A DNA stretch of 55,766 bases, from positions 1-55,766 of the forward strand of contig NZ_JABBJF010000033.1 in the NCBI RefSeq assembly GCF_014218705.1, given 5' to 3'. The notes under the pieces are model-generated. The model made no database searches and was not told the origin of the DNA. It saw only the letters and a program-made list of their open reading frames with translations. Below are positions 40,271 through 49,834 of this stretch, piece by piece. The stretch's first letter is position 1. The number at the start of each line of letters is the position of its first letter. The position numbers were made by a program, and so were the translations under genes. This DNA is from Kluyvera sichuanensis. Lineage in GTDB: Bacteria > Pseudomonadota > Gammaproteobacteria > Enterobacterales > Enterobacteriaceae.

Positions 40271-40292
40271 TACCCATACCCCTAAAGGGTTA
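40271..40292. promoter_or_regulatory. NarL/NarP heptamer cluster at narX promoter
   Basis: TACCCAT (40271-40277) adjoins a 7-2-7 palindrome TACCCCT-AA-AGGGTTA (40277-40292), the preferred NarL/NarP arrangement. It lies about 70-90 bases upstream of the narX start, so it probably controls narXL. Confidence 0.7.
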
Positions 40293-40386
40293 CTCCTTTA
40301 TTTCCATAATAGCTGAGGTGTCTGGGGTAGAGGGGTACAAGCGTAACAGCCACGTGATAAAACAGGTTTTTTTATCAATAAAAGTC

Positions 40387-40453
40387 TACCCATAAAGGGT
40401 GATGATGTTTTTTTAAACAAGATAATGTCAACTTTTCCTTTGATTTATATCAA
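40387..40453 (+). promoter_or_regulatory. narK promoter: NarL 7-2-7 site and FNR site
   Basis: TACCCAT-AA-AGGGTGA at 40387-40402 is a 7-2-7 NarL site. TTGATTTATATCAA at 40440-40453 is a perfect FNR consensus. A TAATGT -10 box at 40475-40480 puts the start near 40487, with the FNR site centred at about -41. narK would be induced by anaerobiosis and nitrate. Confidence 0.88.
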
Positions 40454-40513
40454 CTTACCGCGCGGTGTAAACCCTAATGTGGCAAGGGTTGATATTAATA
40501 ATCAGAGGTGTCT

Positions 40514-41905
40514 ATGAGTCACTCCACTGCCCCGGAAAGGGCAACCGGCGCTGTCATTACCGACTGGCGACCGGAAGATCCGGCGTTCTGGCAAGAGCGC
40601 GGCCATCGCGTTGCAAGCCGGAACCTGTGGATTTCCGTTCCGTGTTTACTGCTGGCTTTCTGCGTATGGATGCTGTTCAGCGCAGTTGCCGTTAATTTAC
40701 CAAAGGTGGGCTTCCAGTTTACAACCGATCAGCTGTTCATGCTGACCGCGTTACCTTCCGTTTCTGGCGCACTGCTGCGCGTACCGTATTCCTTTATGGT
40801 ACCGCTGGTGGGTGGCCGTCGCTGGACGGCGTTCAGCACCGGGATCCTTATCATTCCTTGCTTATGGCTGGGCTTTGCCGTTCAGGACACCTCCACGCCG
40901 TTTAGCACCTTTATCATTATCTCTCTGCTGTGCGGTTTCGCGGGTGCAAACTTTGCGTCCAGCATGGCGAACATCAGTTTCTTCTTCCCGAAACAGAAGC
41001 AGGGCGGTGCGCTTGGCCTTAACGGCGGCCTCGGCAATATGGGCGTGAGCGTGATGCAGCTGGTGGCTCCACTGGCGGTTTCTCTCTCCATCTTCGCCGT
41101 ATTTGGTAGCCATGGCGTGACGCAGCCGGACGGTAGCGAACTGTATCTGGCAAACGCGGCGTGGATCTGGGTACCGTTCCTGGCCATCTTCACCGTAGCA
41201 GCCTGGTTTGGCATGAACGAACTGGCCACGTCTAAGGCGTCGCTGAAAGAGCAGCTGCCGGTACTGAAACGTGGTCACCTGTGGATCATGAGCCTGCTGT
41301 ATCTGGCGACCTTCGGCTCGTTTATCGGCTTCTCCGCCGGTTTTGCGATGCTGTCGAAAACCCAGTTCCCGGAAATTCAGATCCTGCACTACGCCTTCTT
41401 CGGTCCGTTTATCGGCGCGCTGGCACGTTCTGCCGGTGGGGCTATTTCCGACCGTCTGGGCGGGACGCGCGTGACGTTGATTAACTTTATCCTGATGGCG
41501 GTATTCAGTGCGCTGCTGTTCATGACCCTGCCAACTAACGGCGTGGGCGGTAACTTCGTTGCCTTCTATGTGGTCTTCCTGGCGCTGTTCCTGACGGCCG
41601 GGCTGGGTAGCGGTTCCACCTTCCAGATGATTTCCGTTATCTTCCGTAAGCTGACGATGGATCGCGTGAAAGCAGAGGGTGGTTCCGACGAGAAAGCAAT
41701 GCGTGAAGCCGCGACCGATACGGCGGCAGCGCTGGGCTTTATCTCAGCGATTGGCGCTATCGGCGGCTTCTTTATTCCGAAAGCGTTCGGGACGTCGCTG
41801 GATTTAACCGGCTCACCGGCGGGCGCGATGAAAGTGTTCCTCGTGTTCTATATTGTCTGCGTCGTGGTGACCTGGGCGGTATACGGTCGTAAAGCGAAAA
41901 AATAA
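40514..41905 (+). CDS. narK: Nitrate/nitrite antiporter NarK
   Basis: This 463-residue major-facilitator protein has about 12 membrane segments and is nearly identical in length and motifs to E. coli NarK: VPYSFMVPLVGGRRWTAFST, the nitrate signature GFAGANFASSMANISFFFPK, and GFISAIGAIGGFFIPKAFG. It exchanges external nitrate for internal nitrite during nitrate respiration. Start ATG 40514 has AGAGG upstream; a GTG six bases earlier is in frame. It is followed by a terminator and then narG. Confidence 0.97.
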   Translation: MSHSTAPERATGAVITDWRPEDPAFWQERGHRVASRNLWISVPCLLLAFCVWMLFSAVAVNLPKVGFQFTTDQLFMLTALPSVSGALLRVPYSFMVPLVGGRRWTAFSTGILIIPCLWLGFAVQDTSTPFSTFIIISLLCGFAGANFASSMANISFFFPKQKQGGALGLNGGLGNMGVSVMQLVAPLAVSLSIFAVFGSHGVTQPDGSELYLANAAWIWVPFLAIFTVAAWFGMNELATSKASLKEQLPVLKRGHLWIMSLLYLATFGSFIGFSAGFAMLSKTQFPEIQILHYAFFGPFIGALARSAGGAISDRLGGTRVTLINFILMAVFSALLFMTLPTNGVGGNFVAFYVVFLALFLTAGLGSGSTFQMISVIFRKLTMDRVKAEGGSDEKAMREAATDTAAALGFISAIGAIGGFFIPKAFGTSLDLTGSPAGAMKVFLVFYIVCVVVTWAVYGRKAKK

Positions 41906-41927
41906 CGGCTGACGTTATTTCTGCAAT

Positions 41928-41951
41928 AAAGGCGCGAGATTTCGCGCCTTT
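41928..41951 (+). terminator. narK terminator
   Basis: AAAGGCGCGA (41928-41937) pairs with TCGCGCCTTT (41942-41951), followed by ATTTTAT. A smaller stem AATAACG/CGTTATT overlaps the narK stop (41901-41919). Confidence 0.8.
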
Positions 41952-42043
41952 ATTTTATCGCTACTTAGTTACAACATACTTTTGCTGTTTTACGTGCTGT
42001 TGGCATCGTGCCCGGGTGGCAAAGCGTCCAGCAGGAATGGCTC

Positions 42044-42207
42044 TACCCCTTAATACCGCCAGGGCTAAATTTTACATATTGAAATATGCACTTTTAATTA
42101 AAAATCTTTAAATTTCAAGTATATAAAAAATAAGAATACATACCCCATTGGTGGTATGTGGCTTTTTTGCTGCGTTTGTTAAGCCGTGCCGCCTTGATCG
42201 TTATCAA
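42044..42207 (+). promoter_or_regulatory. narGHJI control region: NarL heptamers and FNR site
   Basis: Perfect FNR site TTGATCGTTATCAA at 42194-42207 implies a start near 42242. A 7-2-7 NarL-type palindrome TACCCCA-TT-GGTGGTA is at 42141-42156 (about -93), and distal heptamers TACCCCT (42044-42050) and TACCGCC (42054-42060) are near -190. The AT-rich stretch 42060-42140 is where IHF bends DNA in E. coli; I did not assign an exact IHF site. The whole 41952-42298 gap is this control region; no gene is seen. Confidence 0.85.
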
Positions 42208-42298
42208 TTCCCTTCATCTTTCAGCGCGTTAACTTCGCTGCAAATTCAGCAATGTCGATTTATCAGAGAGCCGTGAGGCTCCAAACAGGAGAGACCCG

Positions 42299-45200
42299 AT
42301 GAGTAAATTCCTGGACCGGTTTCGCTACTTTAAACAAAAGGGTGAAACATTTGCCGATGGGCACGGACAGATTCTAGATACCAACCGGGATTGGGAAGAT
42401 GGATACCGCCAGCGTTGGCAGCATGATAAGGTCGTTCGTTCTACGCACGGCGTAAACTGCACTGGCTCCTGCAGCTGGAAAATTTATGTCAAAAACGGTC
42501 TGGTCACCTGGGAAACCCAGCAGACTGACTATCCGCGCACCCGTCCTGATCTGCCAAACCACGAACCTCGCGGCTGTCCGCGTGGGGCGAGCTATTCCTG
42601 GTACCTCTATAGCGCCAACCGTCTGAAATATCCGCTGATGCGCAAACGCCTGATGAAAATGTGGCGTGAGGCGAAAAAACTGCACAGCGATCCGGTTGAT
42701 GCCTGGGCATCCATTATTGAAGATGCCGATAAAGCGAAAAGCTTCAAACAAGCACGTGGTCGCGGCGGCTTCGTTCGCTCCTCCTGGCAGGAAGTGAACG
42801 AACTGATTGCGGCGTCTAACGTTTACACCGTGAAAACTTACGGTCCAGACCGTGTAGCAGGCTTCTCGCCAATTCCGGCGATGTCGATGGTCTCCTACGC
42901 TTCCGGCGCACGCTATCTCTCCCTGATTGGCGGTACCTGCCTGAGCTTCTACGACTGGTACTGTGACCTGCCGCCTGCCTCTCCGCAGACCTGGGGCGAA
43001 CAGACCGACGTACCAGAATCCGCTGACTGGTATAACTCCAGCTACATCCTCGCCTGGGGTTCCAACGTTCCTCAGACTCGCACCCCGGACGCGCACTTCT
43101 TCACCGAAGTTCGCTATAAAGGCACCAAAACCGTTGCTATCACGCCGGACTACGCTGAAATCGCTAAGCTGTGCGACCTGTGGTTAGCACCGAAACAGGG
43201 TACCGATGCGGCCATGGCGCTGGCCATGGGCCACGTGATGCTGCGTGAATTCCACCTCGACAAACCGAGCCAGTACTTCACCGACTACGTTCGCCGCTAC
43301 ACCGACTTCCCGATGCTGGTGATGCTGGAAGAGCGCGAAGGTTATTACGCTGCGGGTCGTATGCTGCGTGCTGCTGATCTGGTTGACGCTTTGGGCCAGG
43401 AAAATAACCCAGAGTGGAAAACCGTTGCCATCAATACCGATGGCGAGATGGTGGCACCGAATGGTTCTATCGGTTTCCGTTGGGGCGAAAAAGGTAAATG
43501 GAACCTTGAGCAACGTGACGGCAAATCCGGTGATGAAACCGAACTGCAGCTGAGCCTTCTGGGTAGCCACGATGAGATTGCTCAGGTGGGCTTCCCTTAC
43601 TTTGGTGGTGAAGGCACCGAGCACTTCACCAGCGTCGAGCTTGAAAACATTCTGCTGCACAAACTGCCGGTGAAACGTCTGCAACTTGCCGACGGCACGA
43701 CCGCGCTGGTGACCACCGTTTACGATCTGAACATGGCTAACTACGGCCTGGATCGCGGTCTGAACGATGAAAACTGTGCAACCAGCTACGATGATATCAA
43801 GGCATATACCCCGGCGTGGGCTGAGAAAATTACCGGTGTTCCACGTGCGCAGATTATTCGTATTGCGCGTGAGTTTGCCGATAACGCCGATAAAACGCAC
43901 GGTCGTTCAATGATCATCGTCGGTGCCGGCCTTAACCACTGGTATCACCTCGATATGAACTATCGTGGCCTGATTAATATGCTGGTGTTCTGCGGTTGTA
44001 TCGGCCAGAGCGGCGGTGGTTGGGCCCACTATGTCGGCCAGGAAAAACTGCGTCCGCAGACCGGTTGGCAGCCACTGGCATTCGGTCTTGACTGGCAGCG
44101 TCCAGCGCGCCACATGAACAGTACTTCCTACTTCTATAACCACTCCAGCCAATGGCGTTATGAGTCGGTTACCGCGCAGGAACTGCTGTCACCGATGGCG
44201 GATAAATCTCGCTACACCGGTCATCTGCTGGACTTTAACGTCCGTGCAGAACGTATGGGCTGGCTGCCGTCTGCACCGCAGTTAGGCACAAACCCACTGC
44301 GTATTGTTGATGATGCGAAGAAAGCCGGGATGGATCCGGTGGATTACACCGTTAAGGCGCTGAAAGAAGGTTCTATTCGTTTTGCGGCTGAACAGCCAGA
44401 AAACGGTAAAAACCACCCGCGTAACCTGTTCATCTGGCGTTCTAACCTGCTGGGCTCTTCCGGTAAAGGTCATGAATACATGCTGAAATACCTGCTGGGT
44501 ACCGAACACGGTATTCAGGGGATGGATCTGGGCAAGCAGGGCGGTCTGAAGCCGGAAGAAGTGGAATGGCAGGACAACGGTCTCGACGGTAAATTGGATC
44601 TGGTGGTGACGCTGGACTTCCGTCTGTCGAGCACCTGTCTGTATTCCGATATCGTGCTGCCAACGGCAACCTGGTATGAAAAAGACGACATGAATACCTC
44701 GGATATGCATCCGTTTATTCACCCGCTGTCTGCTGCTGTTGACCCAGCATGGGAATCAAAAAGCGACTGGGAAATCTACAAAGGCATCGCGAAGAAATTC
44801 TCTGAAGTCTGCGTGGGTCACCTCGGCCAGGAAACGGACATTGTTACGCTGCCAATCCAGCACGACTCTGCGGCCGAACTGGCACAGCCGTTAGACGTGA
44901 AGGACTGGAAAAAAGGCGAATGTGACCTGATCCCAGGTAAAACCGCACCGCACATTATCCCGGTTCAACGTGATTATCCGGCAACCTACGAGCGCTTTAC
45001 CTCCATCGGGCCATTGATGGAAAAAATCGGTAACGGCGGTAAAGGGATTGCCTGGAACACCCAGAGTGAAATGGATCTGCTGCGTAAGCTCAACTACACC
45101 AAAGCAGAAGGCCCGGCGAAAGGCCAGCCGATGCTGGATACGGCGATTGATGCTGCTGAAATGATCCTCACCCTGGCGCCGGAAACCAACGGTCAGGTGG

Positions 45201-46042
45201 CGGTGAAAGCCTGGGCAGCGCTGAGCGAGTTTACCGGTCGTGACCACACGCACCTGGCCCTCAATAAAGAAGACGAGAAAATTCGCTTCCGTGATATTCA
45301 GGCGCAGCCGCGCAAGATTATCTCCAGCCCAACCTGGTCCGGTCTGGAAGACGAACACGTCTCTTACAACGCTGGCTATACCAACGTTCACGAGCTGATT
45401 CCATGGCGTACGCTGTCTGGTCGTCAGTCCCTGTATCAGGACCACCAGTGGATGCGTGACTTCGGTGAAAGCCTGCTGGTTTACCGCCCACCTATCGACA
45501 CCCGTTCGGTGAAAGAGGTGATGGGTAAGAAATCAAACGGTAATCCAGAGAAGGCGCTGAACTTCCTGACTCCGCACCAGAAATGGGGTATTCACTCAAC
45601 CTACAGCGACAACCTGCTGATGCTGACCTTAGGTCGTGGTGGTCCGGTGGTGTGGATGAGCGAAGAAGATGCCAAAGAGATCGGTATCGAAGATAACGAC
45701 TGGATTGAAGTCTTCAACAACAACGGTGCGCTGACCGCACGTGCAGTTGTGAGCCAGCGTGTACCGGCTGGGATGACCATGATGTACCACGCGCAGGAAC
45801 GTATTGTTAACCTGCCAGGTTCTGAAATTACCGGTCAACGCGGTGGTATCCATAACTCAGTGACCCGCATCACGCCAAAACCGACCCATATGATCGGCGG
45901 CTATGCGCACCTGGCTTATAGCTTTAACTACTACGGTACCGTGGGTTCGAACCGTGATGAGTTTGTGGTGGTACGTAAGATGAAGAACATTGACTGGTTG
46001 GACGGCGAAGGCAATGACCAGGTACAGGAGAGCGTAAAATGA
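42299..46042 (+). CDS. narG: Respiratory nitrate reductase A, alpha subunit NarG
   Basis: This 1247-residue molybdopterin subunit reduces nitrate at the cytoplasmic face. The N-terminal [4Fe-4S] site with one His ligand is in HGVNCTGSCSWKIYVKNG and RGCPRGASYSWYLY. It carries the non-cleaved Tat-like start MSKFLDRFRYFKQKGETFAD. The length equals E. coli NarG. It overlaps narH by four bases. It is induced anaerobically by FNR and nitrate/NarL. Confidence 0.98.
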   Translation: MSKFLDRFRYFKQKGETFADGHGQILDTNRDWEDGYRQRWQHDKVVRSTHGVNCTGSCSWKIYVKNGLVTWETQQTDYPRTRPDLPNHEPRGCPRGASYSWYLYSANRLKYPLMRKRLMKMWREAKKLHSDPVDAWASIIEDADKAKSFKQARGRGGFVRSSWQEVNELIAASNVYTVKTYGPDRVAGFSPIPAMSMVSYASGARYLSLIGGTCLSFYDWYCDLPPASPQTWGEQTDVPESADWYNSSYILAWGSNVPQTRTPDAHFFTEVRYKGTKTVAITPDYAEIAKLCDLWLAPKQGTDAAMALAMGHVMLREFHLDKPSQYFTDYVRRYTDFPMLVMLEEREGYYAAGRMLRAADLVDALGQENNPEWKTVAINTDGEMVAPNGSIGFRWGEKGKWNLEQRDGKSGDETELQLSLLGSHDEIAQVGFPYFGGEGTEHFTSVELENILLHKLPVKRLQLADGTTALVTTVYDLNMANYGLDRGLNDENCATSYDDIKAYTPAWAEKITGVPRAQIIRIAREFADNADKTHGRSMIIVGAGLNHWYHLDMNYRGLINMLVFCGCIGQSGGGWAHYVGQEKLRPQTGWQPLAFGLDWQRPARHMNSTSYFYNHSSQWRYESVTAQELLSPMADKSRYTGHLLDFNVRAERMGWLPSAPQLGTNPLRIVDDAKKAGMDPVDYTVKALKEGSIRFAAEQPENGKNHPRNLFIWRSNLLGSSGKGHEYMLKYLLGTEHGIQGMDLGKQGGLKPEEVEWQDNGLDGKLDLVVTLDFRLSSTCLYSDIVLPTATWYEKDDMNTSDMHPFIHPLSAAVDPAWESKSDWEIYKGIAKKFSEVCVGHLGQETDIVTLPIQHDSAAELAQPLDVKDWKKGECDLIPGKTAPHIIPVQRDYPATYERFTSIGPLMEKIGNGGKGIAWNTQSEMDLLRKLNYTKAEGPAKGQPMLDTAIDAAEMILTLAPETNGQVAVKAWAALSEFTGRDHTHLALNKEDEKIRFRDIQAQPRKIISSPTWSGLEDEHVSYNAGYTNVHELIPWRTLSGRQSLYQDHQWMRDFGESLLVYRPPIDTRSVKEVMGKKSNGNPEKALNFLTPHQKWGIHSTYSDNLLMLTLGRGGPVVWMSEEDAKEIGIEDNDWIEVFNNNGALTARAVVSQRVPAGMTMMYHAQERIVNLPGSEITGQRGGIHNSVTRITPKPTHMIGGYAHLAYSFNYYGTVGSNRDEFVVVRKMKNIDWLDGEGNDQVQESVK

Positions 46043-47577
46043 AAATTCGTTCACAAGTCGGCATGGTGCTGAATCTCGATAAATGCATCGGCTGTCATAC
46101 CTGCTCAGTGACCTGTAAAAACGTCTGGACCAGCCGTGAGGGGACCGAGTACGCATGGTTCAACAACGTTGAAACCAAGCCAGGCACCGGTTTCCCGACC
46201 GACTGGGAAGACCAGGAGAAATACAAAGGCGGTTGGATCCGTAAGATCAACGGCAAGCTGGTGCCGCGCATGGGTAACAAAGCGCTGCTGCTGGGTAAAA
46301 TCTTCGCCAACCCGCATCTGCCGGGTCTGGATGATTACTACGAGCCGTTTGATTTTGACTACCAGACGCTGCACAACGCACCGGCCGATAGCAAGGCGCA
46401 GCCGATTGCCCGTCCACGCTCGCTGATTACCGGCAAACGCATGGACAAAATCACCAAGGGGCCGAACTGGGAAGACGACCTCGGCGGTGAGTTCGAGAAG
46501 CTGTCGAAAGACAAAAACTTCGACAACATGCAGAAGGCGATGTACGGCCAGTTTGAAAACACCTTCATGATGTACCTGCCGCGTCTGTGTGAGCACTGCC
46601 TTAACCCGGCATGTGTTGCTACCTGCCCGAGCGGTGCGATTTACAAGCGTGAAGAAGATGGCATCGTACTGATTGACCAGGACAAGTGCCGCGGCTGGCG
46701 TATGTGTATCACCGGCTGCCCGTACAAAAAAATCTACTTCAACTGGAAGAGCGGCAAGTCTGAAAAATGTATCTTCTGCTACCCGCGTATTGAAGCAGGT
46801 CAGCCGACTGTGTGTTCAGAAACCTGTGTAGGCCGTATTCGTTACCTCGGCGTGCTGTTGTATGACGCGGATGCGATTGAAACTGCTGCGAGCACCGAGA
46901 ACGAGAAAGATCTGTATCAGCGTCAGCTGGACGTGTTCCTCGATCCGAACGATCCGAAGGTCATCGAACAGGCGCAGAAAGACGGTATTCCATTGAGCGT
47001 GATTGACGCTGCCCAGAAATCGCCGGTTTATAAAATGGCGATGGACTGGAAGCTGGCGCTGCCGCTGCACCCTGAATACCGTACGCTGCCGATGGTTTGG
47101 TACGTGCCGCCGCTGTCACCAATTCAGTCCGCCGCCGATGCGGGTGAACTGGGCAGCAACGGTATTCTGCCGGACGTTGAAAGTCTGCGTATCCCGGTTC
47201 AGTACCTGGCTAACCTGCTGACCGCAGGCGACACCCAACCGGTAGTATTGGCGCTGAAACGTATGCTGGCGATGCGTCACTTCAAACGTACGGAAACCGT
47301 CGATGGCGTTATCGATACCCGTGCGCTGGAAGAGGTGGGGCTGACCGAAGCACAGGCGCAGGAAATGTATCGCTATCTGGCGATTGCTAACTACGAAGAT
47401 CGCTTCGTGGTACCAAGCAGTCACCGTGAACAAGCGCGCGAAGCGTTCCCAGAGAAAAACGGTTGTGGCTTTAGCTTCGGCGATGGCTGCCACGGTTCGG
47501 ACACCAAGTTCAACCTGTTCAACAGCCGCCGTATCGATTCTGTGGACGTGAGCAGCAAAACGGAGCCGCACGCATGA
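46039..47577 (+). CDS. narH: Respiratory nitrate reductase A, beta subunit NarH
   Basis: This 512-residue iron-sulfur subunit moves electrons from NarI to NarG. Cysteine groups include CIGCHTCSVTCKN, CEHCLNPACVATCPSGA, CRGWRMCITGCPYKK (Trp in place of Cys gives the [3Fe-4S] cluster) and CIFCYPRIEAGQPTVCSETC. It overlaps narG and narJ by four bases each. Confidence 0.98.
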   Translation: MKIRSQVGMVLNLDKCIGCHTCSVTCKNVWTSREGTEYAWFNNVETKPGTGFPTDWEDQEKYKGGWIRKINGKLVPRMGNKALLLGKIFANPHLPGLDDYYEPFDFDYQTLHNAPADSKAQPIARPRSLITGKRMDKITKGPNWEDDLGGEFEKLSKDKNFDNMQKAMYGQFENTFMMYLPRLCEHCLNPACVATCPSGAIYKREEDGIVLIDQDKCRGWRMCITGCPYKKIYFNWKSGKSEKCIFCYPRIEAGQPTVCSETCVGRIRYLGVLLYDADAIETAASTENEKDLYQRQLDVFLDPNDPKVIEQAQKDGIPLSVIDAAQKSPVYKMAMDWKLALPLHPEYRTLPMVWYVPPLSPIQSAADAGELGSNGILPDVESLRIPVQYLANLLTAGDTQPVVLALKRMLAMRHFKRTETVDGVIDTRALEEVGLTEAQAQEMYRYLAIANYEDRFVVPSSHREQAREAFPEKNGCGFSFGDGCHGSDTKFNLFNSRRIDSVDVSSKTEPHA

Positions 47578-48284
47578 TTGAACTCGTGGTGATTTCACGT
47601 CTCCTTGAGTACCCGGATGCTGCCTTATGGCAGCATCAAGGCGAACTCTTTGACGTTCTGTCTGAATCAGAAAAACTGGAACCCGCAGATGCTCAGGCCC
47701 TGGGCATCTTCCTGCGCGATTTAACCGCGCAGGATCTGCTGGATGCTCAGGCTGCCTATAGCGAACTGTTTGACCGTGGTCGCGCGACGTCGCTGCTGCT
47801 GTTCGAACACGTTCACGGCGAATCCCGCGACCGCGGGCAGGCGATGGTCGATCTGCTGAATCAGTACGAGCAGCATGGTTTGGTCCTCGACAGCCGTGAG
47901 CTGCCGGATCACCTGCCGCTGTATCTGGAGTATCTGGCGCAGCTGCCAGAGAGCGAAGCGATTGGTGGTCTGCAGGATATCGCGCCGATTATGGCGCTGC
48001 TCTGCGCGCGTCTGCAGCAGCGTGAGAGCCGTTATGCGGTGCTGTTTGAACAGTTGCTGAAGCTCGCGAACAGCGCGGTGGATGAAGCGAAAGTGGCGGA
48101 AAAAATTGCCGACGAAGCTCGTGATGATACGCCACAGGCGCTGGACGCGGTGTGGGAAGAAGAGCAGGTGAAATTCTTTGCCGACCAGGGCTGCGGTGAT
48201 TCTGAAATTACCAATCACCAGCGTCGTTTTGCCGGAGCCGTGGCCCCGCAATATTTGAATATCTCCAACGGAGGACAGCAATAA
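47574..48284 (+). CDS. narJ: Nitrate reductase A assembly chaperone NarJ
   Basis: This 236-residue soluble helical chaperone of the TorD/NarJ family binds the NarG N-terminus and controls cofactor insertion. It has [20 protein letters not shown] and [20 protein letters not shown]. It overlaps narH by four bases and narI by one. Confidence 0.97.
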   Translation: MIELVVISRLLEYPDAALWQHQGELFDVLSESEKLEPADAQALGIFLRDLTAQDLLDAQAAYSELFDRGRATSLLLFEHVHGESRDRGQAMVDLLNQYEQHGLVLDSRELPDHLPLYLEYLAQLPESEAIGGLQDIAPIMALLCARLQQRESRYAVLFEQLLKLANSAVDEAKVAEKIADEARDDTPQALDAVWEEEQVKFFADQGCGDSEITNHQRRFAGAVAPQYLNISNGGQQ

Positions 48285-48961
48285 TGCACTTCCTGAATAT
48301 GTTCTTCTTCGACATTTATCCGTACATTGCGGGTTCTGTCTTCCTGATTGGCAGCTGGTTACGCTATGACTACGGTCAGTACACCTGGCGCGCTGCTTCC
48401 AGCCAGATGCTGGATCGCAAAGGGATGAACCTGGCGTCTAACCTGTTCCACCTCGGGATCCTGGGCGTGTTCGCCGGTCACTTCCTGGGCATGCTGACGC
48501 CACACTGGATGTATGAAGCGTGGCTGCCGCTGGAAGTGAAACAGAAGATGGCGATGTTTGGCGGCGGCGCGGCTGGCTTGATGTGTCTGGTTGGCGGTGT
48601 GCTGCTGCTTAAACGCCGTCTGTTCAGCCCACGCGTGCGTGCCACGACGACGGGTGCTGATATTCTGGTGCTGTCCGTTCTGGTTATCCAGTGTGCGCTG
48701 GGCCTGCTGACGATTCCGTTCTCCGCGCAGCATATGGACGGTAGTGAGATGATGAAACTGGTGGGCTGGGCGCAGTCCGTAGTGACCTTCCACGGTGGTG
48801 CTTCCGCCCATCTGGACGGTGTGGCGTTTATCTACCGTATGCACCTGGTGCTGGGGATGACGCTGTTCCTGCTGTTCCCGTTCTCGCGTCTGGTACACAT
48901 CTGGAGCGTGCCGGTCGAGTATCTGACCCGCAAGTATCAGATTGTTCGTGCGCGTCATTAA
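48284..48961 (+). CDS. narI: Respiratory nitrate reductase A, gamma subunit NarI
   Basis: This 225-residue membrane cytochrome b has five membrane helices. The haem-ligand histidines lie in [20 protein letters not shown] and in the C-terminal [13 protein letters not shown] and [10 protein letters not shown]. It oxidises menaquinol or ubiquinol and passes electrons to NarH. It ends the narGHJI operon, with a terminator 22 bases later. Confidence 0.98.
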   Translation: MHFLNMFFFDIYPYIAGSVFLIGSWLRYDYGQYTWRAASSQMLDRKGMNLASNLFHLGILGVFAGHFLGMLTPHWMYEAWLPLEVKQKMAMFGGGAAGLMCLVGGVLLLKRRLFSPRVRATTTGADILVLSVLVIQCALGLLTIPFSAQHMDGSEMMKLVGWAQSVVTFHGGASAHLDGVAFIYRMHLVLGMTLFLLFPFSRLVHIWSVPVEYLTRKYQIVRARH

Positions 48962-48983
48962 TACGGTTCTATGATGCTCTAAA

Positions 48984-49005
48984 CCCCGCTTCGGCGGGGT
49001 TTTTT
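48984..49005 (+). terminator. narGHJI terminator
   Basis: CCCCGC (48984-48989), loop TTCG, GCGGGG (48994-48999), then six T residues. Confidence 0.88.
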
Positions 49006-49118
49006 GTTTGTGCGGCCGGGATATATATGGCAGAGAGACAAAATAGAATGAGAAAACTCAAAGAGATAATTAAGGCAGATTTGGATACTTAATTAGAGGA
49101 GTTACTACCGGGAGAAGA

Positions 49119-49233
49119 TGGTGGTGGGGGAAGGATGACTCGGCTGCGCCTCGCCCTTCGGGTCGCTGCCTGCGGCAACGCTTTCTCGCTGGCGCTCGAA
49201 TCGAACCTTAGTCGAAGCTTCTCATCCTTCCCT
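49119..49233 (-). repeat. rtT-like repeat, copy downstream of second tRNA-Tyr
   Basis: Begins with TGGTGGTGGGGGAAGGAT (49119-49136), identical to the tRNA-Tyr 3' end on the minus strand, then a stretch roughly three-quarters identical to 49412-49530. It matches the organisation of the E. coli tyrT repeat (rtT) units, in which the last 19 bases of the tRNA are duplicated. The copy lies in the 3' trailer of the tRNA transcript. Gap 49006-49118 shows nothing else. Confidence 0.7.
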
Positions 49234-49292
49234 GCATGGGTAGAATATAGAATTTCAGTGTTTTGATTTAGTAGGGTGCTATCAGGAAGTGA

Positions 49293-49377
<85 letters not shown>

Positions 49378-49411
49378 AGGGGTAATTCAAATTGTAGGTA
49401 AAGCTTGGAGA

Positions 49412-49530
49412 TGGTGGTGGGGGAAGGATTATTCGTCGCTTCGCTCCTCACCCTTCGGGCCGTTGCCTTTGGCAACGTTCTCTCGCTTTCGCTCGAGTCG
49501 AACCTTAATCGAAGGTTCTCACCCTTCCCC
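49412..49530 (-). repeat. rtT-like repeat in the spacer between the two tRNA-Tyr genes
   Basis: Starts with the same 18-base tRNA 3'-end copy (49412-49429) and parallels the unit at 49119-49233. The spacer is 210 bases, close to the E. coli tyrT-tyrV spacer. No protein is expected from it. Confidence 0.7.
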
Positions 49531-49587
49531 GATAAGTGCAAACATCTGCATTGCTCACCGAGGTAACTACATCGCTGTAGTGAATAA

Positions 49588-49672
<85 letters not shown>

Positions 49673-49715
49673 ACGGGGTAAAGCTTGGTTTTACTGGCCT
49701 GCTTCCTTCTGGGGA

Positions 49716-49753
49716 AGCGGGGCGCATCATATCAAATGACGCGCCGCTGTAAA
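49716..49753 (-). promoter_or_regulatory. tyrT promoter with stringent discriminator
   Basis: On the minus strand: -35 TTTACA (49753-49748), 16-bp spacer, -10 TATGAT (49731-49726), then GCGCCCCGC (49724-49716), the GC-rich discriminator of stable-RNA promoters. It closely matches E. coli tyrT, so growth-rate and ppGpp control are expected. Confidence 0.9.
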
Positions 49754-49834
49754 GCATTCGTTTACCGAAAATGAACTGTTTGCGTGCTTTTTGTCCGTAA
49801 CGGATTAAAGCTAATCAATTCATTTCGCTAGCGA

